A program made the translations under genes and the position numbers. This document shows, piece after piece, positions 50,211 through 59,584 of a stretch of DNA of 64,000 nucleotides; position 1 is the first letter of the stretch; each line of letters opens with the position of its first letter. The notes beneath the pieces were generated by a model that was not told where the DNA came from, did not search any database, and worked only from the letters and a program-made list of their open reading frames with translations. The stretch covers positions 151,853 to 215,852 of the forward strand of contig NZ_KQ959516.1 of NCBI RefSeq assembly GCF_001552785.1, written 5' to 3'. Source of the stretch: Atopobium deltae (lineage in GTDB: Bacteria > Actinomycetota > Coriobacteriia > Coriobacteriales > Atopobiaceae).

Positions 50211-50810
50211 CTACTCAGCTTTGGGCTCTTCAGCCTTAGCCTCGTCTGCTACAGCCTCGTCGACCTTGGCGTCGTCAGCCTTAGGGTCGTCAGCAACAAC
50301 CTCGTCGATCTTGGCGTCATCAGCAGCAGCCTCGTCGATCTTGACATCGTCGGCCTCAGCAGCATCAGCAGCGACCTCGTCGGTCTTCTCGACAACTTTG
50401 GTCACCTTCGTGACGGTTGCGGGAGCCTCCGTTGCCTTTGCAGCCAAAGTCTCGTTGACGAGCTCGATGATAACAACCTCGGCGTTATCGCCCTTGCGAG
50501 CGCCAAGTTTCATAATGCGTGTGTAACCACCATTGCGGTCGGCCCACATACCCTGTGCAGCCTTCTGGAAGACCTCGGATACCAATGCGGGGTCATTAAG
50601 CTTGCTGATAGCATTGCGGCGGGACGCGAGGTCACCCTTCTTGGCCCAGGTAATAATGCGATCAACGTCAGGGCGAATGGCCTTGGCGCGCTCAATGGTA
50701 GTTTTAATGCGGTCATGGGTGAGCAAAGCACTTACCAGGCCGTTCTTGATGGCCTTAGTGTGGCTTGCGTCAGTACCAAGCTTCATACCGCGCTTTTTGT
50801 TATGCCTCAT
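50211..50810 (-). CDS. rplQ: 50S ribosomal protein L17 with acidic C-terminal extension
   Basis: Residues 1-120 are canonical L17 (MRHNKKRGMKLGTDASHTKA; IKTTIERAKAIRPDVDRIIT; NGGYTRIMKLGARKGDNAEV). A tail of about 75 residues follows, made of near-repeats of ADDAKIDE/VADDPKADDAKVDEAVA, strongly acidic. Extended L17 tails are known in some actinobacteria, but this one is long and repetitive. Its first part, VVEKTDEVAADAAEA, carries the CGAGAAG word. Last gene of the alpha operon. Confidence 0.95.
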   Translation of the reverse strand: MRHNKKRGMKLGTDASHTKAIKNGLVSALLTHDRIKTTIERAKAIRPDVDRIITWAKKGDLASRRNAISKLNDPALVSEVFQKAAQGMWADRNGGYTRIMKLGARKGDNAEVVIIELVNETLAAKATEAPATVTKVTKVVEKTDEVAADAAEADDVKIDEAAADDAKIDEVVADDPKADDAKVDEAVADEAKAEEPKAE

Positions 50811-50845
50811 TCTTACTACTCCTCTAAGCGTGTAAGTGGCGGGGT

Positions 50846-51787
50846 TTAAGGTTTAAGACCAAGCCCCATCGATTCAAGCTTATCTTTAACTTCCTCGATG
50901 GACTTGACGCCGAAGTTACGGATGTTGAGAAGATCGTTTTCGGAGAACTCAACCAGCTGGCGTACAGAATGAATAGCTGCACGCTTGAGGCAGTTGTAGG
51001 AACGAACCGAAAGGTCCAAGTCCTCAATCTGCTTATCAAGATCGCTGTTATCGTCCTGCTCTTCAGTCGCGAAGATGGATTGCTCCTCTGGCTCCTCGGG
51101 TTGCTCGGCCAAGCTCATAAACGCAGCCATGTGCTGGTCAATGATGTTGGAAGCCTCTACAACAGCATCGCGAGGTGCGATGGAACCATCGGTCTCGACT
51201 TCGAGGATCAAACGGTCGTAGTCGGTGTGCTGGCCAACGCGGCAGGGTTCAACTACCTTGGCGCAGCGGCGCACGGGAGAGAAGCGCGAGTCAATGTGAA
51301 CAATACCGATAGGATCGGAATCACGCTCGTTATCCTCGCCGTTAACGTAACCACGGCCGACGCCAATGTGCAAAGACATCGACAGGTGAGCACCCTCGCC
51401 TAAGTGGCAAATGACGTGCTCAGGATTAATAAGATTGAACTGCGATGGAACGGAGAAATCACCGCCACAGATTGTTGCGGGACCATCGATGTTGATGCTT
51501 GCTTCAGCCTCGTCGCCTGTACCTGTCGCTGCAAATACAAGCTCTTTGACGTTTAAGACGATGTCGGTAACGTCTTCATAGACGCCCTCGATCGAAGTGA
51601 ACTCATGCTGCACGCCATCAATTCGAATAGCCTCGACAGCAGCGCCCTCCAAAGAAGACAAAAGAACACGGCGCAGGGAGTTGCCCAAGGTGTCGCCGTA
51701 ACCGCGCTCCAAAGGCTCGACAATAACGCGAGCGAGCGTGTCTTTGATCTCCTCAACAGAAACTGTAGGGCGGATAAATTCGGACAT
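50846..51787 (-). CDS. rpoA: DNA-directed RNA polymerase subunit alpha
   Basis: A 313-aa alpha subunit. ATG 51785-51787 follows GGAGG by 5 nt. The N-terminal domain has VEPLERGYGDTLGNSLRRVL and LSSLEGAAVEAIRIDGVQHE. The C-terminal domain (near residue 240 on) has LDLSVRSYNCLKRAAIHSVR and LLNIRNFGVKSIEEVKDKL. It sits between rpsD and rplQ as usual. Confidence 0.97.
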   Translation of the reverse strand: MSEFIRPTVSVEEIKDTLARVIVEPLERGYGDTLGNSLRRVLLSSLEGAAVEAIRIDGVQHEFTSIEGVYEDVTDIVLNVKELVFAATGTGDEAEASINIDGPATICGGDFSVPSQFNLINPEHVICHLGEGAHLSMSLHIGVGRGYVNGEDNERDSDPIGIVHIDSRFSPVRRCAKVVEPCRVGQHTDYDRLILEVETDGSIAPRDAVVEASNIIDQHMAAFMSLAEQPEEPEEQSIFATEEQDDNSDLDKQIEDLDLSVRSYNCLKRAAIHSVRQLVEFSENDLLNIRNFGVKSIEEVKDKLESMGLGLKP

Positions 51788-51810
51788 GTATACCTCCAAC
51801 CAGAGCTAAA

Positions 51811-52404
51811 CTACTTGGAGTAGAGCTCGACGATGAGCTGGGCATCAAGATCAAGATCGATTTGATCGCGGCTCGGGAGTTGCAATACGCTACCCTGGAG
51901 CTTCTCGATATCAACCTCAAGCCACGCGGGTACCGTCATGTGCTCGGTGGAAATTAATGCTTCTTTAATAGGAAGCAAGTCCTTGGCTTTTGCTGCAACT
52001 GCAACAACGTCGCCAGCTTCTACACGGTAGGAAGGAATGTCCACGCGCTTGCCATTGACGGTAATGTGTCCATGACGAACGGTTTGACGAGCTTCCTTAC
52101 GAGTACGAGCAAAGCCTAGACGGAAGACAACATTGTCAAGACGAGTCTCGAGAATAGCCAACAGGTTGTCACCCGTAATGCCTTCAATCTTCAGAGCCTT
52201 CTCGTAGTAACCACGGAACTGCTTTTCTAATACGCCATAAATAAACTTAGCCTTTTGCTTCTCACGCAGCTGTTGACCATATTCGGACTCGTTGCGATGT
52301 TGACGCTGGGGCTGACGATTGGACTTCTTGTTGATTCCCATGACGATGGGATCAATGTCTAGAGACCTGCATCTTTTCAGAACAGGCGTCCTATCCACTG
52401 CCAT
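51811..52404 (-). CDS. rpsD: 30S ribosomal protein S4
   Basis: A 197-aa primary 16S-binding protein. The S4 RNA-binding domain is seen in ETRLDNVVFRLGFARTRKEA then RQTVRHGHITVNGKRVDIPS. It lacks the N-terminal zinc cysteines of the four-Cys form (one Cys, KRCRSL). It is often an autoregulator of the alpha operon. Confidence 0.97.
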   Translation of the reverse strand: MAVDRTPVLKRCRSLDIDPIVMGINKKSNRQPQRQHRNESEYGQQLREKQKAKFIYGVLEKQFRGYYEKALKIEGITGDNLLAILETRLDNVVFRLGFARTRKEARQTVRHGHITVNGKRVDIPSYRVEAGDVVAVAAKAKDLLPIKEALISTEHMTVPAWLEVDIEKLQGSVLQLPSRDQIDLDLDAQLIVELYSK

Positions 52405-52422
52405 GTTAGTAATCCTTCCTTA

Positions 52423-52824
52423 CTACACGCGACGACGCTTGCACGGACGGCAACCGTTGTGCGGAATGGGGGTCTTGTCCTGAATGCTCGAAACTTCAAG
52501 ACCTGCTGCCTGAAGTGAGCGAATTGCAGTCTCGCGACCAGAGCCAGGGCCCTTTACGAAGACGGCCACCTTATGCAGACCGTGCTCCATTGCGGCCTTA
52601 GCGCAAGCCTCTGCTGCCATCTGTGCGGCGAAGGGGGTCGATTTACGAGAACCCTTGAAGCCAACAGTACCAGCAGACTGCCAGGCGATTACATTGCCCG
52701 CTGGGTCAGTAATCGAAACAATTGTGTTGTTAAAGGTGCTCTTAATGTGAGCCTGTCCAACAGCAATGTTTTTACGCTCAGAGCGCTTTACGCGAACGCG
52801 AGCGTTTTTCTTTTGTGTAGCCAT
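52423..52824 (-). CDS. rpsK: 30S ribosomal protein S11
   Basis: A 133-aa platform protein. Signatures are [40 protein letters not shown] and the C-terminal [17 protein letters not shown]. It is 18 bp from rpsD. Confidence 0.97.
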   Translation of the reverse strand: MATQKKNARVRVKRSERKNIAVGQAHIKSTFNNTIVSITDPAGNVIAWQSAGTVGFKGSRKSTPFAAQMAAEACAKAAMEHGLHKVAVFVKGPGSGRETAIRSLQAAGLEVSSIQDKTPIPHNGCRPCKRRRV

Positions 52825-52836
52825 TGTCTAGTCTCC

Positions 52837-53205
52837 CTACTTCTTCTTACCGCCGACCTGACGACGCTTACCCTTACGGGTACGAGCGTTCGTGTGGGTG
52901 CGCTGGCCATGGACAGGAAGACCTTTGCGGTGACGCAAACCGCGATAGCAACCAATCTCCATGAGACGGGCTACATTCTGGCGAACCTCACGGCGGAGGT
53001 CACCCTCAACGGTATAGTTGTCGCTAATAGCGTCACGAAGCTTTGTTACTTCGTCCTCAGTGAGGTCACGAACATGAGTATCTGGATTTACCCCAGCAAC
53101 TTGACAAATCTTGTTAGCGCTGGTGCGGCCAATGCCGTAGATATAGGTCAGACCGATCTCGACGCGCTTCTCGCGCGGGAGGTCGACACCGTTAATACGG
53201 GCCAA
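52837..53205 (-). CDS. rpsM: 30S ribosomal protein S13
   Basis: A 122-aa head protein. [20 protein letters not shown] opens it, and [20 protein letters not shown] then [10 protein letters not shown] ends it. Confidence 0.97.
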   Translation of the reverse strand: MARINGVDLPREKRVEIGLTYIYGIGRTSANKICQVAGVNPDTHVRDLTEDEVTKLRDAISDNYTVEGDLRREVRQNVARLMEIGCYRGLRHRKGLPVHGQRTHTNARTRKGKRRQVGGKKK

Positions 53206-53219
53206 CTTGTGCTCCTCTC

Positions 53220-53333
53220 TTAGCCCTGGCGCTGTTTATGGCGCGGGTTCTCGCAAATCACGTAAACCTTACCGTGACGGCGAATCACTTTGCACTTATC
53301 GCACATCTTCTTGACGGAAGGACGTACCTTCAT
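53220..53333 (-). CDS. rpmJ: 50S ribosomal protein L36
   Basis: A 37-codon gene: [20 protein letters not shown] then [17 protein letters not shown]. The four zinc ligands (CDKC, C, H) of the zinc-binding L36 form are present. ATG 53331-53333, TAA 53220-53222. It lies between infA and rpsM as expected. Confidence 0.97.
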   Translation of the reverse strand: MKVRPSVKKMCDKCKVIRRHGKVYVICENPRHKQRQG

Positions 53334-53458
53334 CTCTGTTTCCTCTCGATAGTTCTGATGAACCCTCGTGCTTGGTGGCCGACCAGGTGGCGCTGATCAT
53401 GCACTATCTACTCGCCCAGCCGCAGGCGTGAATACCATACTGTAAAAACAGCAAGCAC

Positions 53459-53677
53459 TTATTTATAACGATAGGTAATGCGCCCGCGAGTAAGATCATA
53501 GGGAGAAATTTCCACGACGACCTTATCTCCAGGCAAAATACGAATATAGTTCATTCGAATCTTACCCGAGATGGTGCACAGGATTGTGCTACCGTTTTCG
53601 AGCTCGACATTGAACATAGCATTTGGCAAAGGCTCAAGCACCTTACCCTCAAGCTCGATTGCGTCTTGTTTGCTCAC
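53459..53677 (-). CDS. infA: Translation initiation factor IF-1
   Basis: A 72-aa S1-fold factor. Start GTG 53675-53677 gives the standard length and [20 protein letters not shown], with AGGAGAGG about 8 nt upstream; the ATG at 53698 would add seven residues. [20 protein letters not shown] and GRITYRYK end it. Confidence 0.95.
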   Translation of the reverse strand: MSKQDAIELEGKVLEPLPNAMFNVELENGSTILCTISGKIRMNYIRILPGDKVVVEISPYDLTRGRITYRYK

Positions 53678-53841
53678 CCTGTATACCTCTCCTCGCACAA
53701 TATAGGCGATTAGACATCATACCTAAGTTATAGATACTTTTGCAAAAACATCATGAATTGCACACACAAGCGTACGGGTACGGGCGAGAAGACCGGCGAG
53801 GTCGCACACACCACTCACGCACGCAACTCACGTGAAGTCTT

Positions 53842-54630
53842 TTAGAGCTGGCCTCCATACATCGAACACCATGGACCGTCAGCATCTGCCGAGACTACCA
53901 CCGGACCATCTTGCGTGATCGCAATGGTATTCTCGAAATGCGCCGACAACAAGCCGTCAGCGGTCGAAACCGTCCAGCCATTCTCGGCAGTGTAGACCTC
54001 GGGGCTGCCCAAGGTAATCATGGGCTCAATGGCCAACACCATGCCGACCTGTAGACGAACCCCGCGACCCCGCTTTCCATAATTGGGAACGTTGGGATCC
54101 TCGTGCATGTCGCGGCCAACGCCATGACCCACGTAGTCGCGCAACACGCCATAGCCGTGCTTCTCGGCAAGGCTTTGGCATGCGTAACCAATGTCACCGA
54201 TGTGGTTTCCAGGAACTGCCTGCGCAATCGAAGCCTTAAGGCAGTCGCGCGTCACTTCGCACAGCGCCTTGGCCTCATCGGAAGGCTCGCCAACGTAGAA
54301 GGTCCACGCGTTGTCGCCTGCCCAACCGTTGACGGTAGCTCCCGTATCAATCGAAACAATGTCGCCCTCGGAAAGGCGAACGTCAGCAGATGGAATACCA
54401 TGCACAACTTCATCGTTTACGCTCGCGCAAATCGAACCTGGAAAACCTTGATACCCCTTAAATGTCGGGATAGCGCCATGCATACGAATGACGCTCTCCG
54501 CAATTTGATCAAGCTCTAAGGTACTAACGCCAGGCCTAATAGCAGCGCCAACGCGACGTAATGCCAGTTTTGACACGGCACCTGAAGCTTTGAGTTCTTC
54601 AATCTGCTGCGGTGTTTTGATAATAATCAT
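53842..54630 (-). CDS. map: Methionine aminopeptidase, type I
   Basis: Removes N-terminal Met from nascent proteins. A 262-aa pita-bread enzyme. Metal ligands are seen in VSIDTGATVNGWAGDNAWTF, HGVGRDMHEDPNVPNYGKRG, IEPMITLG and the final Glu in FENTIAITQDGP. ATG 54630 overlaps the adk stop (ATGA type). The 125 bp after its stop, toward infA, contain the motif copy at 53785. Confidence 0.96.
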   Translation of the reverse strand: MIIIKTPQQIEELKASGAVSKLALRRVGAAIRPGVSTLELDQIAESVIRMHGAIPTFKGYQGFPGSICASVNDEVVHGIPSADVRLSEGDIVSIDTGATVNGWAGDNAWTFYVGEPSDEAKALCEVTRDCLKASIAQAVPGNHIGDIGYACQSLAEKHGYGVLRDYVGHGVGRDMHEDPNVPNYGKRGRGVRLQVGMVLAIEPMITLGSPEVYTAENGWTVSTADGLLSAHFENTIAITQDGPVVVSADADGPWCSMYGGQL

Positions 54631-55268
54631 AGACCGAGCCGATCCTTTACTGTTGTATATACCTCATCAACAGGCCTGTCCCCATCGACCTTGACGAGAA
54701 GACCGCGCTTCTCGTAATACGAAATCAAGGGGAAGGTTTGTTGCTGATACACATCCAAACGATGTGCAATCGTTTGTGGTTTGTCATCTTCGCGCTGATA
54801 CAGTTCGCCCGAGCACTTGGGACATACGTTGTTGCGCTCACTTGCTGCTTGGGCGTTGGTCATGTACCCGCAGTCACGGCAGGTACGACGCGAGCTCAAG
54901 CGCTCGATAATGACGTCGTTTTTGACGTCGACGAGAAGGGCATCCGTGATACTTTTGCCCAAGGTCTCAAGCTCTGCGTCAAGCGCTTGCGCTTGTGCAA
55001 CATTGCGAGGAAAACCATCCAAAATAAAGCCAGCGGCGGCGTCGGGGGCACTTAAGCGCTCCTTCACAAGGCCGATAACCAGCTCATCGGGAACGAGTGC
55101 GCCCGTCTTCATAAACGACTGAGCCTGAATACCCAGAGAGCTCTGTGCTTTAACAGCCGCACGAAGCAAATCTCCAGTCGAGATATGAACAACGCCAAAC
55201 TCATCCACAAGCCTTTGAGCTTGGGTTCCTTTGCCAGCGCCAGGAGCGCCTAATAATACGATGTTCAT
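54627..55268 (-). CDS. adk: Adenylate kinase (zinc-lid form)
   Basis: Interconverts AMP, ADP and ATP. P-loop GAPGAGKGTQ at residues 7-16, with LDGFPRNVAQAQALD and RLSSRRTCRDCGYMTN. The lid has four cysteines (CRDC, CPKC) that bind zinc. ATG 55266-55268 is preferred over GTG 55277. The inverted pair CGAGAAG and CTTCTCG (54695-54714) lies near its 3' end. Confidence 0.96.
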   Translation of the reverse strand: MNIVLLGAPGAGKGTQAQRLVDEFGVVHISTGDLLRAAVKAQSSLGIQAQSFMKTGALVPDELVIGLVKERLSAPDAAAGFILDGFPRNVAQAQALDAELETLGKSITDALLVDVKNDVIIERLSSRRTCRDCGYMTNAQAASERNNVCPKCSGELYQREDDKPQTIAHRLDVYQQQTFPLISYYEKRGLLVKVDGDRPVDEVYTTVKDRLGL

Positions 55269-55370
55269 GTGTCTCACTCTTTCCTAACGCTTACATGAAG
55301 ACTACATCTGCTTACAACCGCGCACGAACGCATACGAGCACACGCGAGCGCGGGATGGACTTGGCAAGGC

Positions 55371-56657
55371 TTATTTGAAGAAGCCCTCATAATTGTGCAT
55401 CTTGAGTTGTGCCTCAAGCTGCGAAATGGTGTCTAAGCCAACGCCTACCATAATCAAAATGGAGGTACCACCAAAGGTTCGAATGAGCGCATTGGAGGTA
55501 AAGGTAAAAACAATGGATGGCACAACAGCGATCAATGCCATGAAGATTGCTCCTGGCAAGGTAATGTGATCAAGCGTGCTCTTAATGTACGCCGCTGTTG
55601 CAGAACCAGGACGAACGCCTGGAATAAAGCCACCCTGCTTACGGAGGTTATCGGCAGTATCGTCTGGATTGAAGACCATCGACGTATAGAAATACGCGAA
55701 GAAGACGATGAACATGACCGACAAAATCCAGTTCACCCAGCCAGTCGAGATTGCATTCGCAAAGCCGCTGATCCAGGCAACGCCTGGGAAGAAGACGGCA
55801 ATCTGGGCGGGGAAATACAAAATGGTAGACGCAAAGATGATGGGGACGACGCCAGCCGTATTGACCTTAATGGGCAAATAAGTTGACTGACCACCCATGA
55901 TACGACGCCCGATAACGCGCTTAGCATACTGGATAGGGATCCTGCGCTGACCACGCTCGATGTACACAATGAAGGGTACGACAATAGCGATGATCAGCAA
56001 TGTTCCTGCTGCGTACAGAAGACCCATGTTGCCAGAGCGAATGGTGCTCTGGATAGCCGTGGGAAAACCACTCATGATGTTGGTAAAGATAATCAACGAC
56101 ATGCCATTACCAATACCGCGCTGCGTAATAACCTCACCAAGCCACATGATCATGATGGCACCAGTGACCATGGTTACTACTACAACAGCATCCATGAGCA
56201 GCTCTGGCGCGCCAGTATTGGCAAAGCTAATGCCAAAGGCGGGGCTCTTGTACAAGAATAAATAGCCAATAGCGCTGATAAACGCGAGCACAATCGTAAT
56301 GTAGCGGTTGTACTGGGTAATCTTGCGCTGACCCGACTCGCCTTCCTTCACTAATTCGGCCAAAGAGGGAACGACTGTCTGCATCATCTGCATGATAATT
56401 TCGGCAGTGATGTAGGGCATAATACCCAAGCTAAAGAGCGAGACACGCGAAAGCGCACCGCCCGAGAAGAGGTCTAATACCGAAATAAAGTTCGCGTTTG
56501 CTGACGCAGACTTGTATGCCGCGAGCATTCCCGCGACAGGAATGCCCGGTACAGGCAGGTGTGCACCAAGCCTGTACAGGAGCAAAATACCAAGCGTCAA
56601 TAAAATTTTGTTACGCAATTCCTTAATACGGAATGCATTGGCGATTCCCTTTAGCAC
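55371..56657 (-). CDS. secY: Protein translocase subunit SecY
   Basis: A 428-aa ten-helix channel. The plug and lateral gate region is seen in LDLFSGGALSRVSLFSLGIM. The cytoplasmic loop is RGQRRIPIQYAKRVIGRRIM. Helix 10 has GIFMALIAVVPSIV-like sequence (LPGAIFMALIAVVPSIVFTF). It follows rplO with 3-nt spacing. Confidence 0.97.
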   Translation of the reverse strand: MLKGIANAFRIKELRNKILLTLGILLLYRLGAHLPVPGIPVAGMLAAYKSASANANFISVLDLFSGGALSRVSLFSLGIMPYITAEIIMQMMQTVVPSLAELVKEGESGQRKITQYNRYITIVLAFISAIGYLFLYKSPAFGISFANTGAPELLMDAVVVVTMVTGAIMIMWLGEVITQRGIGNGMSLIIFTNIMSGFPTAIQSTIRSGNMGLLYAAGTLLIIAIVVPFIVYIERGQRRIPIQYAKRVIGRRIMGGQSTYLPIKVNTAGVVPIIFASTILYFPAQIAVFFPGVAWISGFANAISTGWVNWILSVMFIVFFAYFYTSMVFNPDDTADNLRKQGGFIPGVRPGSATAAYIKSTLDHITLPGAIFMALIAVVPSIVFTFTSNALIRTFGGTSILIMVGVGLDTISQLEAQLKMHNYEGFFK

Positions 56658-57100
56658 GGGAGATCAACCTTTCCTCCAGCCGCTTCAATTTTAGCTTGAG
56701 CAGAAGCGGAAACCTTGTCCACCTTGACCGTAAGCTTCTTGGTGAGCTCACCGTCGCCGAGAATCTTAACGGGAATAAACTCACTCTTAATGACGCCCTT
56801 CTCGAGAAGAGCAGCGCCATCGACAACGTCGCCGTCATTAAAAAGACCATTCAGACGAGAAACGTTGACAGGGGCATATTCAACGCGGTTGATGTTTTTG
56901 AATCCAGGAAGCTTAGGAAGGCGCATAGCCAGTGGCTGCTGTCCACCCTCGAATCCCGAACCCTTACCGCCACCTGCGCGAGAGAGCTGACCGTTTTGGC
57001 CGCGGCCACAGGTCGTGCCATAGCCAGAGGAGTTACCACGGCCTACACGCTTGCGAGCCTTTTTAGCGCCCTGAGCAGGACGAAGATCATTGAGTTGCAT
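56651..57100 (-). CDS. rplO: 50S ribosomal protein L15
   Basis: A 149-aa protein. MQLNDLRPAQGAKKARKRVG, GRGNSSGYGTTCGRGQNGQL and FEGGQQPLAMRLPKLPGFKN are typical. Its DNA holds the palindrome CTTCTCGAGAAG (56798-56809), two overlapping copies of the window-wide word. Confidence 0.97.
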   Translation of the reverse strand: MQLNDLRPAQGAKKARKRVGRGNSSGYGTTCGRGQNGQLSRAGGGKGSGFEGGQQPLAMRLPKLPGFKNINRVEYAPVNVSRLNGLFNDGDVVDGAALLEKGVIKSEFIPVKILGDGELTKKLTVKVDKVSASAQAKIEAAGGKVDLPC

Positions 57101-57113
57101 ACCGGCTAACTCC

Positions 57114-57302
57114 TTAGTTCTCTTCTACGGTCACGAGGTGCTTGACCTTAAAAATCATGCCTCGGACACTGGGATTATCGGGAAGAATTGCGACGTCGCT
57201 AATCTTGCGAAGGCCCATGGCGCGGCAGGTAGCCGTCTGGTCCTTCTTGACGGAAGCAACAGCGCTACGCACGAGCGTAACTTTAAGAGTCTTTTCTGCC
57301 AT
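57114..57302 (-). CDS. rpmD: 50S ribosomal protein L30
   Basis: A 62-aa protein. LKVTLVRSAVASVKKDQTAT and MGLRKISDVAILPDNPSVRG match the family. Confidence 0.96.
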   Translation of the reverse strand: MAEKTLKVTLVRSAVASVKKDQTATCRAMGLRKISDVAILPDNPSVRGMIFKVKHLVTVEEN

Positions 57303-57304
57303 GA

Positions 57305-57826
57305 TTATTTATCCTTCCCGACGAACATTTCACCGACGGTCAGGCCACGACGCTCGGCGGTTTGCTCGGGACTCTCGAGTTTTTTGAGGCCCTCAGCAGC
57401 CGCTTTAATCATATTCAATGCGTTGTCCGTACCAAGCGAGTTGGCAAGTACATTGGTAATACCTGCAAGCTCGAACAGGGGACGTACGGGACCACCAGCG
57501 ATAAGACCGGTACCTTCAAAGGCAGGCTGAATAAAGACGCGGCCTGCACCATAGTGACCCTCTACCTCGTGCGGTACGGAACCAGACTCGGTAATGGGTA
57601 CCTTAAACATATTTTTCTTAGCGTCCTCGACTGCCTTCTGAATAGCCAGGGGTACCTCAGCCGAACGACCGGAGCCAAGGCCGACATTACCTTTGCCATC
57701 GCCGACTACTACCAGCGCGACCAACGACATACGACGGCCACCCTTAACGGTCTTGGAAACGCGGCGAATGTATACGACGCGCTCCTGAAGATCAGTCTCT
57801 TGCTGGCGCTTACGATCACGTGCCAT
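57305..57826 (-). CDS. rpsE: 30S ribosomal protein S5
   Basis: A 173-aa protein. [20 protein letters not shown] and [20 protein letters not shown] form the RNA-binding part. The C-terminal part has [20 protein letters not shown]. It is 2 bp from rpmD. Confidence 0.97.
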   Translation of the reverse strand: MARDRKRQQETDLQERVVYIRRVSKTVKGGRRMSLVALVVVGDGKGNVGLGSGRSAEVPLAIQKAVEDAKKNMFKVPITESGSVPHEVEGHYGAGRVFIQPAFEGTGLIAGGPVRPLFELAGITNVLANSLGTDNALNMIKAAAEGLKKLESPEQTAERRGLTVGEMFVGKDK

Positions 57827-57837
57827 CTAAATTCCTC

Positions 57838-58206
57838 CTAGAACTTCAGGCCCGCGTTGCGGGCTCCATCTGCGAGTGCCTTGACACGACCATGATAGAG
57901 GCGACCACCACGATCGAACGTAACGACCGTTACGCCCTTCTCGATGGCGCGTTTTGCAACGAGCTCGCCTACAAATTCAGCAGCCTCTTTGTTGGAAGCT
58001 ACCTTTCCTGTTGCCTTAAACTCAGCATCGAGCGTGGAGGCAGTGCAAATAGTTTGAGCTTCTACATCGTTAATAAGCTGTGCATAAATGTTGCTGTTTG
58101 TGCGATGTACACTCAAGCGAGGACGTTCGGCGGTGCCAAAAATCTTGGCACGAATGCGGCGTTGGCGGCGCTTCAGACCAAGCTTCTTTGCCTTAAACTT
58201 ATTCAT
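57838..58206 (-). CDS. rplR: 50S ribosomal protein L18
   Basis: A 122-aa 5S rRNA-binding protein. ATG 58204-58206 follows AGGAG; a TTG at 58212 is less likely. [20 protein letters not shown] and [20 protein letters not shown] are typical. Confidence 0.97.
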   Translation of the reverse strand: MNKFKAKKLGLKRRQRRIRAKIFGTAERPRLSVHRTNSNIYAQLINDVEAQTICTASTLDAEFKATGKVASNKEAAEFVGELVAKRAIEKGVTVVTFDRGGRLYHGRVKALADGARNAGLKF

Positions 58207-58270
58207 CAACACTCCTTTTTATGCCGACACCTGACGGGGTGACGGTCTTGTTATTTTGCAAGTCTTACGA

Positions 58271-58807
58271 TTACTTAGCAGCCTTACCAAGCTTGCGACG
58301 AATGTGCTCGCCAGCGTAGTGAATACCCTTGCCCTTGTATGGCTCAGGTGGACGCTTGCCGCGGATCTCGGCCGCAACCTGACCGACTTGCTCTTTTGAG
58401 ATACCCTTGACGCTGATGTGAGTGTTGTCGGGAACCTCAAAGGTAATACCTGCAGGTGCAGAATATACGACAGGATGAGAATAGCCCAAAGAGAGCTCGA
58501 GGTCTCTACCTTTGAGCATGGCACGGTAACCTACACCCGTCAGCTCGAGTTTCTTCTCGAAACCCTCGGAAACACCCGTCACCATGTTGTGGATAAGGGT
58601 GCGGGTAAGGCCCTGCTGTGCATTGGACTCGCTCGTCTCGTCTACACAAGTGACGAGAAGTTCGTCGCCCTCGTGAGCAATGCTGACGAGGTCAGAAAAG
58701 ACGCGCGAGAGCTCGCCTTTTGAGCCTTTGACGCTTACGTGAGTGCCGTCGACTGTCACAGTGACTCCAGAAGGAATCTGGACAGGCTTTTTACCGATAC
58801 GAGACAC
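58271..58807 (-). CDS. rplF: 50S ribosomal protein L6
   Basis: A 178-aa protein. GTG 58805-58807 with AAGGAG 5 nt upstream gives VSRIGKKPVQIPSGVTVTVD; the ATG at 58864 would add 19 residues and run into rpsH. The C-terminus KRPPEPYKGKGIHYAGEHIR is canonical. Confidence 0.96.
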   Translation of the reverse strand: MSRIGKKPVQIPSGVTVTVDGTHVSVKGSKGELSRVFSDLVSIAHEGDELLVTCVDETSESNAQQGLTRTLIHNMVTGVSEGFEKKLELTGVGYRAMLKGRDLELSLGYSHPVVYSAPAGITFEVPDNTHISVKGISKEQVGQVAAEIRGKRPPEPYKGKGIHYAGEHIRRKLGKAAK

Positions 58808-58835
58808 GGTGTCTCCTTTCCTAATTCCTTGAGTC

Positions 58836-59234
58836 TTACCAAATGTATGCGATGATTTCGCCACCGACGCCAGCCTTACGGGCGTCGCGATCGCTCATCA
58901 TGCCTTTAGATGTCGAAATAACTGCGGTGCCCAAACCACCCAACACGCGGGGAAGGTCGTTCACTGCAGCATAAATGCGAAGACCAGGTTTCGAAATACG
59001 ACGAATGCCCTTGATGGTCTTAGCGCGGTTCTTACCATATTTAAGGGTGATGGTAAGAATGTTCTGGGGCTTGGCGTCCTCGATGACGTAGCCCTCGATG
59101 TAGCCCTCTTCGCCAATAACACGTGCAATCTGGGCAAGTACCTTGGTAGAAGGCATAGAAACTGTCTCCTTACCAGCGGAACTTGCATTGCGAATGCGTG
59201 TAAGCATATCGGCAATAGGATCGGTAACGTTCAT
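58836..59234 (-). CDS. rpsH: 30S ribosomal protein S8
   Basis: A 132-aa protein with [20 protein letters not shown] at the start and [20 protein letters not shown] at the end. In enterobacteria S8 represses spc-operon translation at rplE. The unusual leader before rplE here makes the same mechanism worth asking about. Confidence 0.97.
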   Translation of the reverse strand: MNVTDPIADMLTRIRNASSAGKETVSMPSTKVLAQIARVIGEEGYIEGYVIEDAKPQNILTITLKYGKNRAKTIKGIRRISKPGLRIYAAVNDLPRVLGGLGTAVISTSKGMMSDRDARKAGVGGEIIAYIW

Positions 59235-59328
59235 GTAGTGTTCTCCTTTGTTAGAGATGAATTTCCCTATCCGGTTCGCTTAAACCCGTAGTAAAAGCGC
59301 CTGGATACGGCTGCTTTGGCGGCAAGCC

Positions 59329-59514
59329 TTACCAGCTTGCTTTTTTGACGCCAGGAAGCTCGCCGGTGCTTGCAAGCTCGCGGAAGCATACACGGCACAG
59401 ACCAAACTTGCGATAGACGGAGTGGGGACGCCCACAACGCTGGCAACGGCTCTGCGTACGCGTAGAAAACTTCGGCTCGCGTGAAGCTTTGACGATCATC
59501 GATGTCTTAGCCAC
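59329..59514 (-). CDS. rpsZ: 30S ribosomal protein S14, zinc (type Z) form
   Basis: A 61-aa protein with the zinc motif C-x2-C-x12-C-x2-C in [20 protein letters not shown] then CF. This is the short zinc-dependent S14 of Gram-positives. Confidence 0.97.
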   Translation of the reverse strand: MAKTSMIVKASREPKFSTRTQSRCQRCGRPHSVYRKFGLCRVCFRELASTGELPGVKKASW

Positions 59515-59584
59515 AAATCCTCCTTATAAAGTCGTCTTGGCCCGATGTCAAGGCGCGACTTACCATGTGAATAGTATCTTCTCG

